Of a stretch of 64,000 nucleotides of DNA, positions 8,009 to 16,207 are shown in pieces. How positions within the stretch are numbered: the stretch's first letter is position 1; the number at the start of each line of letters is the position of its first letter. This DNA is from F1-120-MAGs118 sp013360535. GTDB lineage: Bacteria > Planctomycetota > UBA1135 > GCA-002686595. Location of the stretch: the NCBI GenBank assembly GCA_026647215.1, contig JAPKHC010000041.1, positions 13,016 through 77,015 of the forward strand, read 5' to 3'. Below the pieces are notes generated by a model. That model ran no database searches, had not been told where the DNA came from, and worked only from the letters and a program-made list of their open reading frames with translations. The translations under genes were made by a program, and so were the position numbers.

Positions 8009-8140
8009 GCACGCGCCGCGCGCCGCGCGGAAGATTCTTCCAGGCGCGGGAAGGCTCTCGAAACTCGCGCGCTTTCCGTCCTCGTGCTGGACAGCGGTGT
8101 AGGCTCTAACCGAGTTCGAGCCATCCCTCGAGACACACCC

Positions 8141-8605
8141 ATGCACGAAGATCGCGACGAAGGCCAGTCCTATTCCGACGCCAACCTCGAGTCGGCGGAG
8201 TACCGCGAGCGCTTGAAGCGCAAGCTCAACTGCCTGATCGCGGTCCTCGAGGTCGCGACGGCGAAGGTCAAGCAGTCGCTCGCGGGGCCCGCGCCCGATC
8301 TGGAGCGGCTGACGAAGATCCAGAAGAACCTGCAGGACACGCTCGAGGTCTGCCTGCGCGCGCGTGCGGCGCTCGAGCGACGCGGCGGGCTGCCGGAGGA
8401 CGTGAGCCGCGATCTGGCGGCGGCGGTGAACCCCGACGTGCTCGGGTTCCCGACGGCGCCGGCGGAGAGCGTGGTGCGGCGCGAGTACCGCGCGGCCGCG
8501 GCGAAGTCCGACGAGAAGGCGCGCTTCAGGGAACTGCCGAAGATCGACAAGCAGATGATCGGGTCGGTGGACCTCGACGAGCTCTCGCGCAAGCTGCAGG
8601 GCTGA
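8141..8605 (+). CDS. Small cytoplasmic coiled-coil protein, unknown function
   Basis: A 154-residue acidic protein that starts at ATG 8141, because the preceding codons are not protein-like. Residues 15-75 form a predicted coiled coil rich in Lys/Leu/Glu (EYRERLKRKLNCLIAVLEVAT onward). The second half is Ala/Arg/Glu-rich and ends with KQMIGSVDLDELSRKLQG. There is no signal peptide or catalytic motif, and I do not recognise the family. It stands 130 bases behind the sigma operon and may be transcribed separately. Confidence 0.65.
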   Translation: MHEDRDEGQSYSDANLESAEYRERLKRKLNCLIAVLEVATAKVKQSLAGPAPDLERLTKIQKNLQDTLEVCLRARAALERRGGLPEDVSRDLAAAVNPDVLGFPTAPAESVVRREYRAAAAKSDEKARFRELPKIDKQMIGSVDLDELSRKLQG

Positions 8606-8701
8606 AGCGACGGCACGCGGAAGCGCTCGAAGGCACGCAGGGAGTCCGCGAGCGGGCTCCCTGCGGTCGTTCGGGGGACGCGCACGAGGTACAAGGGGCG
8701 C

Positions 8702-9283
8702 GTGGGGGAACAGCGGAGCGAGGCGTGGAAGGCGCGGACGGTGGCGCGTGCGCGCAGGGTCGTGCTCGCGCGGCCGGCGGGCGAGGACGAGGCGGAACTG
8801 CTCGCGCTGCGCCGCGCGAGCTGGGCGTTCCTCGCGCCGTGGGAGCCCGACCTGCCAGGCGTCGATCCGCTCGGGCCGTCGTGGTTCGTGCGCTACATGA
8901 AGTTCGGGCCGCAGCAACGCCGCGAGCGCTGGCTCGTGCGCATGCGGCGCTCGGGCGCGATCCGCGGCTCGATCACGCTGGGCGAGATCGACATGGTGGC
9001 GCGCAAGGCGACGATCGGGTACTGGATCGGTGCGCGGCATGCGCGGCGGGGCTTGATGAGCGAGGCGCTCGGGCTCGCGCTCGCGCAGGCCTTCGACGTG
9101 TACGTGCTCGAGCGCGTCGAGGCTTTCGTCCTGCCGGAGAACGAGCCGTCGAAGCGCCTGCTCGCCAAGCTCGGCTTCCGGCTCTCAGGGATCGCGCGCG
9201 GGTACCAGCGCCTGCACGGCGAGGACCGCGACCACGAGCGCTGGGAACTGGCGCGCGCTCAACGGCCCCAGTCGCGCAGGTAG
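8702..9283 (+). CDS. GNAT-family N-acetyltransferase, RimJ/RimL type
   Basis: A 193-residue protein from a GTG start. The fold is that of Gcn5-related acetyltransferases acting on ribosomal-protein or small-molecule amines with acetyl-CoA. Signs are the N-terminal RPAGEDEAELLALRRAS helix, the beta4 strand IGYWIG, the acetyl-CoA pyrophosphate loop region ARHARRGLMSEALGLAL (a Q/RxxGxG-like turn replaced by ARRGLM), and the C-terminal block VEAFVLPENEPSKRLLAKLGF with the N-x2-S-x-[RK]-x-L-x-K-x-G-F pattern of RimJ/RimL enzymes. The last 25 bases overlap the 3' end of the convergent nadE gene. Substrate unknown. Confidence 0.88.
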   Translation: MGEQRSEAWKARTVARARRVVLARPAGEDEAELLALRRASWAFLAPWEPDLPGVDPLGPSWFVRYMKFGPQQRRERWLVRMRRSGAIRGSITLGEIDMVARKATIGYWIGARHARRGLMSEALGLALAQAFDVYVLERVEAFVLPENEPSKRLLAKLGFRLSGIARGYQRLHGEDRDHERWELARAQRPQSRR

Positions 9284-10080
9284 CGGAAGTCCTGGTTGAT
9301 CGTGCGCTGCGAGAGCTTCGCGATCAGCGGCATGACGCGCTTGAACTGCGTGGCCGCGATGCGTGCGGCGAGGCGGCGCACGAAGTCGACCTCGAAGCCG
9401 GCGGCGACGAGCTCGTCCTCGGTCAGGCGCTCGTCGACCATGTGGTGCAGCAGCCGGTCGGCGTCGGCGTAGCTGAAGCCGAGCTCGCCCTCGTCGGTCT
9501 GGCCCTCGAACAGGTCGGCGCTCGGCGCCTTGTCGAGGATCTCCGCGGGCACGCCGAGGTGGCGCGAGAGCTGGTAGATCTGGTGCTTGTAGAGGTCGCC
9601 GATCGGGTTGAGCGCGCTCGCGGAATCGCCCCACTGCGTCGAGTAGCCGAGCAGGATCTCGGTCTTGTTGCTCGTGCCGACGACGAGGCCCTTGAACTCG
9701 ACCGACTGGTCGTAGAGCACGATCATGCGGCAGCGCGCCATCACGTTGCCGCGGCGCATGCGGTCGCTGACGCCCAGCGCCGCGAGGTAGCCGTCGGCCA
9801 TCCCGGTGATCTCGACCTTCCTGGTCGTGATGCCGAGCGCCTTCGCGAGCAGCCGTGCATGCCCTTCGCTGTCGGGATTCGACGTGCGGTAGGGCATCAT
9901 CACGCCCAGCACGTTCTCAGGCCCGAGCGCGCGCGCACACAACGCGGCGACCAGCGCCGAGTCGACGCCGCCGGAGATGCCGAGCACCGCGCGCGAGAAG
10001 CCGGCGCTCGCCAGTTCCTCGCGCAGGAACTGCACGAGCAGCTGCTCGACCAGCGGCGGATGGATGTCGAGCGGATTCAT
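9259..10080 (-). CDS. nadE: NAD(+) synthetase, ammonia-adding domain
   Basis: A 273-residue adenine-nucleotide alpha-hydrolase-type enzyme that amidates deamido-NAD to NAD with ATP. The PP-loop LGISGGVDSALVAALC binds ATP pyrophosphate. GTSNKTEILLGYSTQWGD and the downstream GDLYKHQIYQLSRHLGVP and KAPSADLFEGQTDEGELG blocks are the family's conserved deamido-NAD and magnesium-binding segments. The start ATG 10080 overlaps the stop of the upstream glutaminase-like gene by 4 bases. In most glutamine-dependent NAD synthetases the two activities are fused in one chain, whereas here they are two coupled genes. The 3' end overlaps the convergent acetyltransferase gene. Confidence 0.95.
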   Translation of the reverse strand: MNPLDIHPPLVEQLLVQFLREELASAGFSRAVLGISGGVDSALVAALCARALGPENVLGVMMPYRTSNPDSEGHARLLAKALGITTRKVEITGMADGYLAALGVSDRMRRGNVMARCRMIVLYDQSVEFKGLVVGTSNKTEILLGYSTQWGDSASALNPIGDLYKHQIYQLSRHLGVPAEILDKAPSADLFEGQTDEGELGFSYADADRLLHHMVDERLTEDELVAAGFEVDFVRRLAARIAATQFKRVMPLIAKLSQRTINQDFRYLRDWGR

Positions 10081-10931
10081 GCGCCCCTCCCGCGCCCGAT
10101 GCGCTCGATGCCCTTTTGCAGGAGCCACGGCTTCGAGTCGCGCAAGAGCGGCGTCGCCACGCGCGCGCGCCGCAGCTCCTGCGACGTGATGTGCGCCTCG
10201 AGACGGCCGGTCTCGAGGCCTTCGATGCGGCCACGCTCGATCCCGAACGGATCGATCACGCGCGAGCCGCCCCAGAAGAACACGCCGTCTTCCCAGCCGA
10301 CGCGGTTGGAGTAGACGACCCAGGTCTGGAACAGGATGCCGTGCGCCTCGAGCAGCGTGCGCCACAGGCGTTCGCTGGCGAGCTCCTTCGAGCCGTGAGC
10401 GACGCCGCGGCCGGGACTGCAGCTGGGAATCAGCATGGCGTCGACGCCGTCGAGGAAGTGCTGGTAGCCGCTCGACACGTGCCACACGTCCTCGCAGATC
10501 ATCAGGCCGAAGCGCCCGTGCCTCGACTGGAACGTGGCGAAGCTGTCGCCGGCCGCGAACTCGCGCATCTCGTCGAACATGCCGTAGGTGACGAGGTGCA
10601 CCTTGCGGTGCACGTGCACGACGCGGCCGTCCTCGAGGAACGCGCAGGAGTTGTAGATGCGGCCGTCGGGCCCGCGCTCGACGAAACCGACGGCGATCGA
10701 GATGCGCCGCGAGAGCTCGAGCAAGCGCGCGATCTCGCGCGAGTCGAGCGCCAGCGCCACTTCCGCGGTCTGGTCCTTCAGGAAGTACCCGGTCAGCGAG
10801 AGCTCGGGGAACAGGATCAGCTGCGAACCCGCGGCGATCGCGGCCTCGACGGCCGTGACGTGCTCCTCGAGGTTGCGGCCGACGTTCCCCAGCGCCGGGT
10901 TGGTCTGAGCCACCGTCAAGCGACAGTCCAT
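10077..10931 (-). CDS. Carbon-nitrogen hydrolase, probable glutaminase subunit of NAD synthetase
   Basis: A 284-residue nitrilase-superfamily protein. The Glu-Lys-Cys triad is visible: E43 in LFPELSLTGY, K110 in HRKVHLVTYGMFDE and C146 in GLMICEDVWH. These match the N-terminal glutaminase domain of NadE-type enzymes, which releases ammonia from glutamine for NAD synthesis. I chose ATG 10931 over a TTG two codons upstream. The gene overlaps nadE by ATGA, so the two products are made together and probably form a complex that channels ammonia. The closest functional analogue is the split or fused glutamine-dependent NAD synthetase. A different amidase role cannot be excluded. Confidence 0.9.
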   Translation of the reverse strand: MDCRLTVAQTNPALGNVGRNLEEHVTAVEAAIAAGSQLILFPELSLTGYFLKDQTAEVALALDSREIARLLELSRRISIAVGFVERGPDGRIYNSCAFLEDGRVVHVHRKVHLVTYGMFDEMREFAAGDSFATFQSRHGRFGLMICEDVWHVSSGYQHFLDGVDAMLIPSCSPGRGVAHGSKELASERLWRTLLEAHGILFQTWVVYSNRVGWEDGVFFWGGSRVIDPFGIERGRIEGLETGRLEAHITSQELRRARVATPLLRDSKPWLLQKGIERIGRGRGA

Positions 10932-10989
10932 GGGCAAAGATCCTATCCGGCGGCGGCGCCACGCACCCCTGCCGCCGTGGCGGAACAGG

Positions 10990-12006
10990 TCAGGAACGGC
11001 GGGGCGCGCGCGTGTGCTCGAGCGCGGCCCGGGCGAGGGCGGCGGGGTCGGCGCCGGCGGCTTCGCCCTCGTAGTTGAGGATCAGGCGGTGGCGCAGCGC
11101 GGGCTCGCACAGCGCTTCCAGGTCCTCGTCGGCGACGTGCAGGCGACCGCGCAGCAGCGCGCGGGCCTTGGCGGCGGCGAGCAGCGACTGGCCGCCACGT
11201 GGGCTCGCGCCGTGGCGCACGTAACGGCGGATCTCGTCGGGCGCGTCGCCTTCGGGATGGGTCGCGAGCACCGTGCGCGCCACACGTTCGATCGTCTCGC
11301 GCGCCACCGGCACCTCGCGCACGAGCTCGCGCAGCCGGCGCACCTGCGCGGCGTCCATCACGGGCTCGATCGCCGCCTGCGGACGGCTGGTGGCCTCGAG
11401 CACGCGCACGAGCTCGTCGAGCCGCGGTGCGCCGAGCGTCACCTTGAGCTGGAAGCGGTCGAGCTGTGCCTCGGGCAGCGGGAACGTGCCTTCCATCTCG
11501 ATCGGGTTCTCGGTCGCGATCACGACGAACGGCTCGTCGAGCGGGTGCGTCTCGCCGAACAGCGTCACGCGCGCCTCGGCCATCGCCTCGAGCAGCGCCG
11601 ACTGCGTGCGCGGGCTGGCGCGGTTGATCTCGTCGGCGAGCACGACGTTCGCGAACACTGGGCCACGCTCGAAACGCAGCGTGCGCGTGCCGTCGGGCGC
11701 TTCGTCGAGCAGGCGCAGGCCGAGGATGTCGCCGGGCATCAGGTCGGGCGTGAACTGGATGCGGCGGAACCGCAGCGCGAGACCGGCCGCGAGCGCCTTG
11801 ACGAGCGTCGTCTTGCCCAGCCCCGGCACGCCTTCGAGCAGCACGTGGCCGGAGGAGAACAGCGCGCAGAAGAGCTGCTCCACCGCCGCGTCGTGGCCGA
11901 GAAAGGCCGTGCGCACGGCGGCTTCGAGGCGCCCAGCCTGCGCGAGCAGGCCCTCGAGCTCGCGTTCGAGCGCCTTCAGGTCGTTGCGATCCGTGCGTTG
12001 GTCCAT
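10990..12006 (-). CDS. MoxR-family AAA+ ATPase
   Basis: A 338-residue chaperone-type ATPase starting at ATG 12006. Walker A is GVPGLGKT (residues 59-66) and Walker B is VVLADEIN (D126, E127). The MoxR-typical RIQFTPDLMPGDILG, GPVFANVVLADEINRASPRTQ, ATENPIEMEGTFPLPEAQLDRF and C-terminal GASPRGGQSLLAAAKARALL blocks are all present. MoxR proteins usually work with DUF58 and von Willebrand A partners in maturing metal-dependent or membrane complexes. No such partner gene is adjacent here, so this is an orphan copy. It lies 58 bases upstream of the NAD synthetase pair on the same strand and may be co-transcribed. Confidence 0.93.
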   Translation of the reverse strand: MDQRTDRNDLKALERELEGLLAQAGRLEAAVRTAFLGHDAAVEQLFCALFSSGHVLLEGVPGLGKTTLVKALAAGLALRFRRIQFTPDLMPGDILGLRLLDEAPDGTRTLRFERGPVFANVVLADEINRASPRTQSALLEAMAEARVTLFGETHPLDEPFVVIATENPIEMEGTFPLPEAQLDRFQLKVTLGAPRLDELVRVLEATSRPQAAIEPVMDAAQVRRLRELVREVPVARETIERVARTVLATHPEGDAPDEIRRYVRHGASPRGGQSLLAAAKARALLRGRLHVADEDLEALCEPALRHRLILNYEGEAAGADPAALARAALEHTRAPRRS

Positions 12007-12148
12007 GCGTGCAGCCCGCCGAGGGAACCCCAAAGATGCCACGCGCGTGCGCCGCCTGCACAGTCCGATTTGGATCGTGGGCGCGCGCCGGAGCGGAGGA
12101 GCGGTGCCGCGCGAGGAAACCCGCCGCGGCCGTTATGCTCCGCCGCCG

Positions 12149-13156
12149 ATGCGCCGCACGCTTGTCCCGCTCCTGCTCGCGACCGTTCTCTGCGCCTGTT
12201 CGGCCGATGGCACCGGCATTCGCCGCCTGCCTGAGCCGCAGCGCGTGACCGAGGCCTCCGCGCGCGCGGCCGAGGAGAAGGGCGACTGGGGACTGGCGGC
12301 GAGCTCGTGGTACGAGCTGTACCTGCGCGGCGGCGAGGACGCACCGACGGCCTGCGTGCAGGCCGTGAAGGCGCTGTGCCGGCAGGACGAGTTCGAGATG
12401 GCCCAACGGCTCGTCGAGACGGCGCTCGAGCGCGACCCCAAGCAGGTCGAGTACCACGAGTGCTACGCGGGCGTCCTGATGAAGGCCGGCTTCCGGCGCG
12501 CGGCGGAGCCGCACCTCGAGCGCGCGCTCGAGCTCGACCCAGGCCGCATCTCGGCGCTCCTGACGCTCGGGCGATTGCGCCTCGACCTCGGGCTCGAGGC
12601 GGGCGCGACCCCGCTGCTCGAGCGGCGCATCGCGCTCGGCGGCGGCGACGCGGAGACGTGGGTGCTGCTCGCGCGCGCCCGCCGCGCCGCCGGCCAGTAT
12701 CCGGGCTGCATCGAGGCCTACCGGCGCGCGTTCGAGCTCGGCGAGAACGACCCGGCGCGGCTCGCGTTCGCGGCCTCGCTCTACTTCGAGCTGCCCGCGG
12801 ACCAGCGTGGGGGGCTCGACGCGGCGTTGTGCGAGCGCTGGCTGCGGCGGGCCGTCGAGGTCAGCCCGTCCCACGTCGATTCGCACTACCTGCTCGGGCT
12901 CCTGTGCGAGCGCGAAGGGCGGGATGAGGACGCGATCGCGAGCTACCGGCGCGCGCTCGACGCGGATCCGGCGACGCGCAAGGTGCTCCAGAAGCTGGCG
13001 GAGCTCTGTGTCCGCCGCGGCGAGCTCGAGCCGGCGCGCACGGCGGCGCGGCGCTACGTCGATCTCGAGCGCCAGCGCGATCCGAAGTCGGAGGCCGCGC
13101 AGCAGTGGTTCGACAAGCTGTTCGCGACGGACGTCCCGGCAGACGACTCGCCCTGA
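12149..13156 (+). CDS. Tetratricopeptide-repeat lipoprotein
   Basis: A 335-residue protein starting at ATG 12149. A signal peptide ends in a lipobox (LLLATVLCACS), so it should be a lipid-anchored exported protein. From about residue 35 to the end it consists of TPR-like helical hairpins, e.g. AAEEKGDWGLAASSWYELYL, AQRLVETALERDPKQVEYHE, AEPHLERALELDPGRISALL, YRRAFELGENDPARLAFAAS and AIASYRRALDADPATRKVLQ, about seven repeats of 34 residues. Such proteins scaffold envelope complexes or outer-membrane protein assembly. The gene is divergent from the MoxR ATPase gene, leaving a 142-base shared promoter region. Confidence 0.85.
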   Translation: MRRTLVPLLLATVLCACSADGTGIRRLPEPQRVTEASARAAEEKGDWGLAASSWYELYLRGGEDAPTACVQAVKALCRQDEFEMAQRLVETALERDPKQVEYHECYAGVLMKAGFRRAAEPHLERALELDPGRISALLTLGRLRLDLGLEAGATPLLERRIALGGGDAETWVLLARARRAAGQYPGCIEAYRRAFELGENDPARLAFAASLYFELPADQRGGLDAALCERWLRRAVEVSPSHVDSHYLLGLLCEREGRDEDAIASYRRALDADPATRKVLQKLAELCVRRGELEPARTAARRYVDLERQRDPKSEAAQQWFDKLFATDVPADDSP

Positions 13157-13163
13157 GCCCGCG

Positions 13164-13400
13164 TCACTTGCACAGGCGCTCGACCAGCGCCTCGACCTTC
13201 TCGATCAGCTCGCGCGCGAAATCCTCGCCGAAATCCATCTCCAGCACGTCGATCTCGGGGAACTGGTAACGGCCCGAGGCGCGGTTGTACGGGATGCCGT
13301 ACTCCCACTTGTTGCCGTCGGAAGCGTGGATCGTCACGGCGACCTGATCGTCGCCCTCGACGGGCTCCACGCTGTACTTCACGACGTCGTAGTTGGGCAT
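13164..13400 (-). CDS. Small conserved protein, SGRYxF family (copy 1)
   Basis: A 78-residue acidic cytoplasmic protein. Its second half contains ASGRYQFPEIDVLEMDFG followed by a helix FARELIEKVEALVERL. The same pattern occurs in the 85-residue protein at 49146-49403, so the two are paralogues (shared core SGRY-x-F-x-E-x-D-x-L-E-x-DFG, then an amphipathic helix). The N-terminal half is a three-strand beta sheet. I know no described function. It lies between the convergent TPR lipoprotein gene and the 3' side of the mltA gene, 40 bases behind which it may be transcribed as a second cistron. Confidence 0.72.
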   Translation of the reverse strand: MPNYDVVKYSVEPVEGDDQVAVTIHASDGNKWEYGIPYNRASGRYQFPEIDVLEMDFGEDFARELIEKVEALVERLCK

Positions 13401-13440
13401 CGGGCTTTCTCCGTGCGCTTCTTTCGGCTGAGCGCGAGCG

Positions 13441-14655
13441 CTACTGGAGCACTTGGTCCTTGAGGAACAGGTAGTACATCTGGCCCGGGCTCTTCGTGCG
13501 TCCAGCGGTCCATTCCGCTTCCGGTCCGATGCCCATGTAAATGTCCGCGCGGCCGGCGGTGCGGATCGCGCCGCCAGTGTCCTGATCGAACATGAAGCGG
13601 TCGTACACGGCCGAGCCGTAGGACTCGTCCTCGCTGGAGAACAGGCGCTTGAACCAGTTCGCCGGGCTGTTGCGGTCGGGCACGTCGACGTCGACGAACA
13701 CGATGCCGCCGCGCGGGAAGAGCGCCTTGTCGGTCGCGAGCGTGCGGCCGCCGGTGACCTCGACGTTCAGGCTGCCCTTGGGCGGCCCGTCGATCTCGAG
13801 GAAGAACACGAAGCTGTCGTCCTTGTTGATGTAGTCGAGCAGCTGGTCGGGGTGCGCGGCGCCCCACTCGCGGATCTTCGCGAGCGAGACCTCGCTGGCC
13901 TTCAGGTGGCCGTCGGCGACGAGCATCTTGCCGAGCGACTTGTACTCGCGGCCATTCTTGCCGGAGTAACCGAAGCGCCGCTCCGTGCCGTCGGGCAGCG
14001 CGATCACCGCCGAGCCGTTGACGTGCGCGACGAACGCATCGAGCGGATCGCGCAGGTACACGAGCTCGAGCTTCTTCGACTTCAGCATCCCGCTCGCCTC
14101 GATCGCCGCACGCGTCGGATAAGGCGAGACCGAGCCGTCCTTCTGGCGCTGGCCGAGGATCTCGCCTTCCTTAGACTTCACGAGGTCATCGGGCAGGCCG
14201 TAGAGCGGCCACTGGTAGTCCGCATCGGCCGTCATCGAGCCCTGCAGGATCGGCGTGCAGTAGCCGGTGAAGAGCACGCCCCCGCCCTTGGCGTTCCAGC
14301 CCGCGCTCTTGTAGATGTCGAAGTCGAGCGCGACGCTCGCGTCGAAATCGCGCGCGTCGGAGCAGGTCGTGAGCAGCTTGCGGAAGTGCTTGAGGCTTTG
14401 CAGCGCACGCTCGTGCGACACGCCCTCGATCGGGAAGTGCTGCTTCGACGAGGGGCGCGCGAACCACTCGATCGACAGGTCGAGCGCGGGCAAGAGCTCG
14501 TCGCGATCGTTCCAGCTCGACTTGAAGTCAGGGCGCTGCTCGCCCTTGCCGAGCTTGAGCAGCGCGGGCGCGCCCTCGGGCAACGGACGGCCGTAGTCGG
14601 GGGTCTGGCAGGCGGCGAGGACGAGCGCGAGGGCGGCGGCGAGGTGCAGTTTCAT
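13441..14655 (-). CDS. mltA: Membrane-bound lytic murein transglycosylase A
   Basis: A 404-residue lipoprotein (signal peptide MKLHLAAALALVLAAC, start ATG 14655). MltA cleaves the MurNAc-GlcNAc bond of peptidoglycan to form 1,6-anhydro-muropeptides at the outer membrane. The MltA core is seen in LLTTCSDARDFDASVALDFDIY, GVLFTGYCTPILQGS and YPTRAAIE. The C-terminal 3D domain has the catalytic-Asp motif DRFMFDQDTGGAIRTAGRADIYMG, with the D-x-D-T-G-G-A-I repeats characteristic of the family. Its presence argues for a true peptidoglycan sacculus in this organism. The insertion between the two domains is a little longer than in Escherichia coli. Confidence 0.93.
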   Translation of the reverse strand: MKLHLAAALALVLAACQTPDYGRPLPEGAPALLKLGKGEQRPDFKSSWNDRDELLPALDLSIEWFARPSSKQHFPIEGVSHERALQSLKHFRKLLTTCSDARDFDASVALDFDIYKSAGWNAKGGGVLFTGYCTPILQGSMTADADYQWPLYGLPDDLVKSKEGEILGQRQKDGSVSPYPTRAAIEASGMLKSKKLELVYLRDPLDAFVAHVNGSAVIALPDGTERRFGYSGKNGREYKSLGKMLVADGHLKASEVSLAKIREWGAAHPDQLLDYINKDDSFVFFLEIDGPPKGSLNVEVTGGRTLATDKALFPRGGIVFVDVDVPDRNSPANWFKRLFSSEDESYGSAVYDRFMFDQDTGGAIRTAGRADIYMGIGPEAEWTAGRTKSPGQMYYLFLKDQVLQ

Positions 14656-14724
14656 GGCGGGCTGCGAGAGTAGCCCGCGCTCCGCCGCGATCAATGCGCC
14701 GCGCGCCGCACGCGGTTTTTCCGC

Positions 14725-16116
14725 TCACTTCGTGCAGGTCTGCGCCGACCACGCGTTCCAGCCGCCGATCAGGTCCGACAGGCGCGTGAAGCCTTGGCTC
14801 TCGAGGAGCGAGGCCGCGATCGACGAGCGGTAGCCGCCTTGGCACTGCAGCACGAGGTCGACGTCGCGCGGCAGGCTCGCGGCGAGGGCGTGCAGGCGCG
14901 GCAGGGGCAGGTGGACGGCGCCTTCGAGGTGCCCGGCGTCCCATTCCGACTGCGCGCGCACGTCGACGACGAGCGGCGGAGCCGGCTCGGCGAGGCGCTG
15001 GCGGAGCGCGGCCGCCTGCCAGCGCGGGTGAGCGGCCCACAACGTCGGATCGCTCGCGGCCCCGCTCGCTTCCAGCCCGCCCTCGAGGAACCCGACGACG
15101 CGGTCGAAGCCGATGCGGCCCAGGCGCACGGCCGCCTCGCGCTCGCGCCCCGACGGCGCCACGAGCACGATCGGCTGGTCGGGGCGGAGCAGCTCGCCCG
15201 CCCAGTTCGCGTACTTGCCCGACAGGCCGATGTTGAGGCTGCCACGCAGGTGGCCGCGCGCGTAGTCGTCGGGTTCGCGCGTGTCGAGCACGACCGCCCC
15301 GGCGTTGGCGAGGCGCAGGAGCTCCGCCAGCGGGAGCGGCCGCAGCGCCTCTTCGAGCACCTCGTCCAAGGTCGGCCGCGAGCGCCGGTTCAGGTCCGCG
15401 TCGAAGGCGAAATAGGCCGGCGCCGCGGGCTGCGCCTTGCACAGCTCGGCGATGAAATCCGCGCGCGGGATCGGCTGCAGCGCCCAGTTGGTCGCCTTCT
15501 GCACGCCGAGGGTCGAGAACGTGTCCTTGCTCAGGTTCTTGCCGCAGCAGGCCGAGCCCGCGCCGTGCGCCGGATAGACGACCACCTCGTCGGAGAGCGG
15601 CAGGATCTTCGAGCGCAGCGAGTCGTACAGCTTGCCCGCGAGCTCCTCGGCGTTCATCCCGACCGACACGAGCAGGTCCGGCCGCCCGACGTCGCCGATG
15701 AAGAGCGTGTCGCCGGTCAGGATCGCCGCAGGCTGCCGCGCGCCGCGCTCGTGCACCGCAAACGTCGTCGATTCGGGCGTGTGGCCCGGCGTCGCGAGCG
15801 CGACGAGCTTCACGCCGCCCAAGTCGATCTCGGCGCCGTCCACGAGCGCCCGGCACGGAAAGTCCGCGCGCGCGGCGGCTCCGAGGTGAACTTCCGCTCC
15901 GGTGCGCGCCCGCAGCTCCAAGTGGCCGGCGAGGAAGTCGGCGTGCAGGTGCGTGAGCGCCACGTGCGCGAGCTTCAGCCCGAGCCGCTCCGCGTCGGCG
16001 AGGTACTGGTCGATGTCGCGCTGCGGATCGACCACGACCGCGACGCGCGTCGAGTCGTCGGCGATCAGGTACGAGGCGTGGGACAGGCAGGCGAGGTAGT
16101 ACTGCTTGAGGATCAT
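14725..16116 (-). CDS. MBL-fold hydrolase with two rhodanese domains, persulfide-dioxygenase type
   Basis: A 463-residue protein with three domains. Residues 1-250 form a metallo-beta-lactamase fold with the metal motif THLHADF-x3-H, LATPGHTPEST, LTGDTLFIGDVGRPDL and VYPAHGAGSACCGKNL, the pattern of persulfide dioxygenases (ETHE1/CstB type). Residues about 265-360 are a rhodanese domain with the motif region VLVAPSGRE and no catalytic Cys. Residues about 370-463 are a second rhodanese with active-site Cys in LQCQGGYRSS. Such fusions oxidise or transfer sulfane sulfur from (gluta)thione persulfide during sulfide detoxification. It is divergent from a chromate transporter gene 91 bases away. 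Confidence 0.9.
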   Translation of the reverse strand: MILKQYYLACLSHASYLIADDSTRVAVVVDPQRDIDQYLADAERLGLKLAHVALTHLHADFLAGHLELRARTGAEVHLGAAARADFPCRALVDGAEIDLGGVKLVALATPGHTPESTTFAVHERGARQPAAILTGDTLFIGDVGRPDLLVSVGMNAEELAGKLYDSLRSKILPLSDEVVVYPAHGAGSACCGKNLSKDTFSTLGVQKATNWALQPIPRADFIAELCKAQPAAPAYFAFDADLNRRSRPTLDEVLEEALRPLPLAELLRLANAGAVVLDTREPDDYARGHLRGSLNIGLSGKYANWAGELLRPDQPIVLVAPSGREREAAVRLGRIGFDRVVGFLEGGLEASGAASDPTLWAAHPRWQAAALRQRLAEPAPPLVVDVRAQSEWDAGHLEGAVHLPLPRLHALAASLPRDVDLVLQCQGGYRSSIAASLLESQGFTRLSDLIGGWNAWSAQTCTK

Positions 16117-16207
16117 CGGGGGCTCCGCGGCGATTGTGGCCGGGGAGCGCGTCCGCCGCGAGGTGGGACCCGTCAGAACTCTCGGGAGGCGCGTAGCATA
16201 GGTCGCC

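Noticed and set aside
6152..9040. A 962-codon minus-strand frame across the sigma-factor operon
   Set aside because: Composition is Arg/Ala/Leu filler and it covers five well-supported plus-strand genes.
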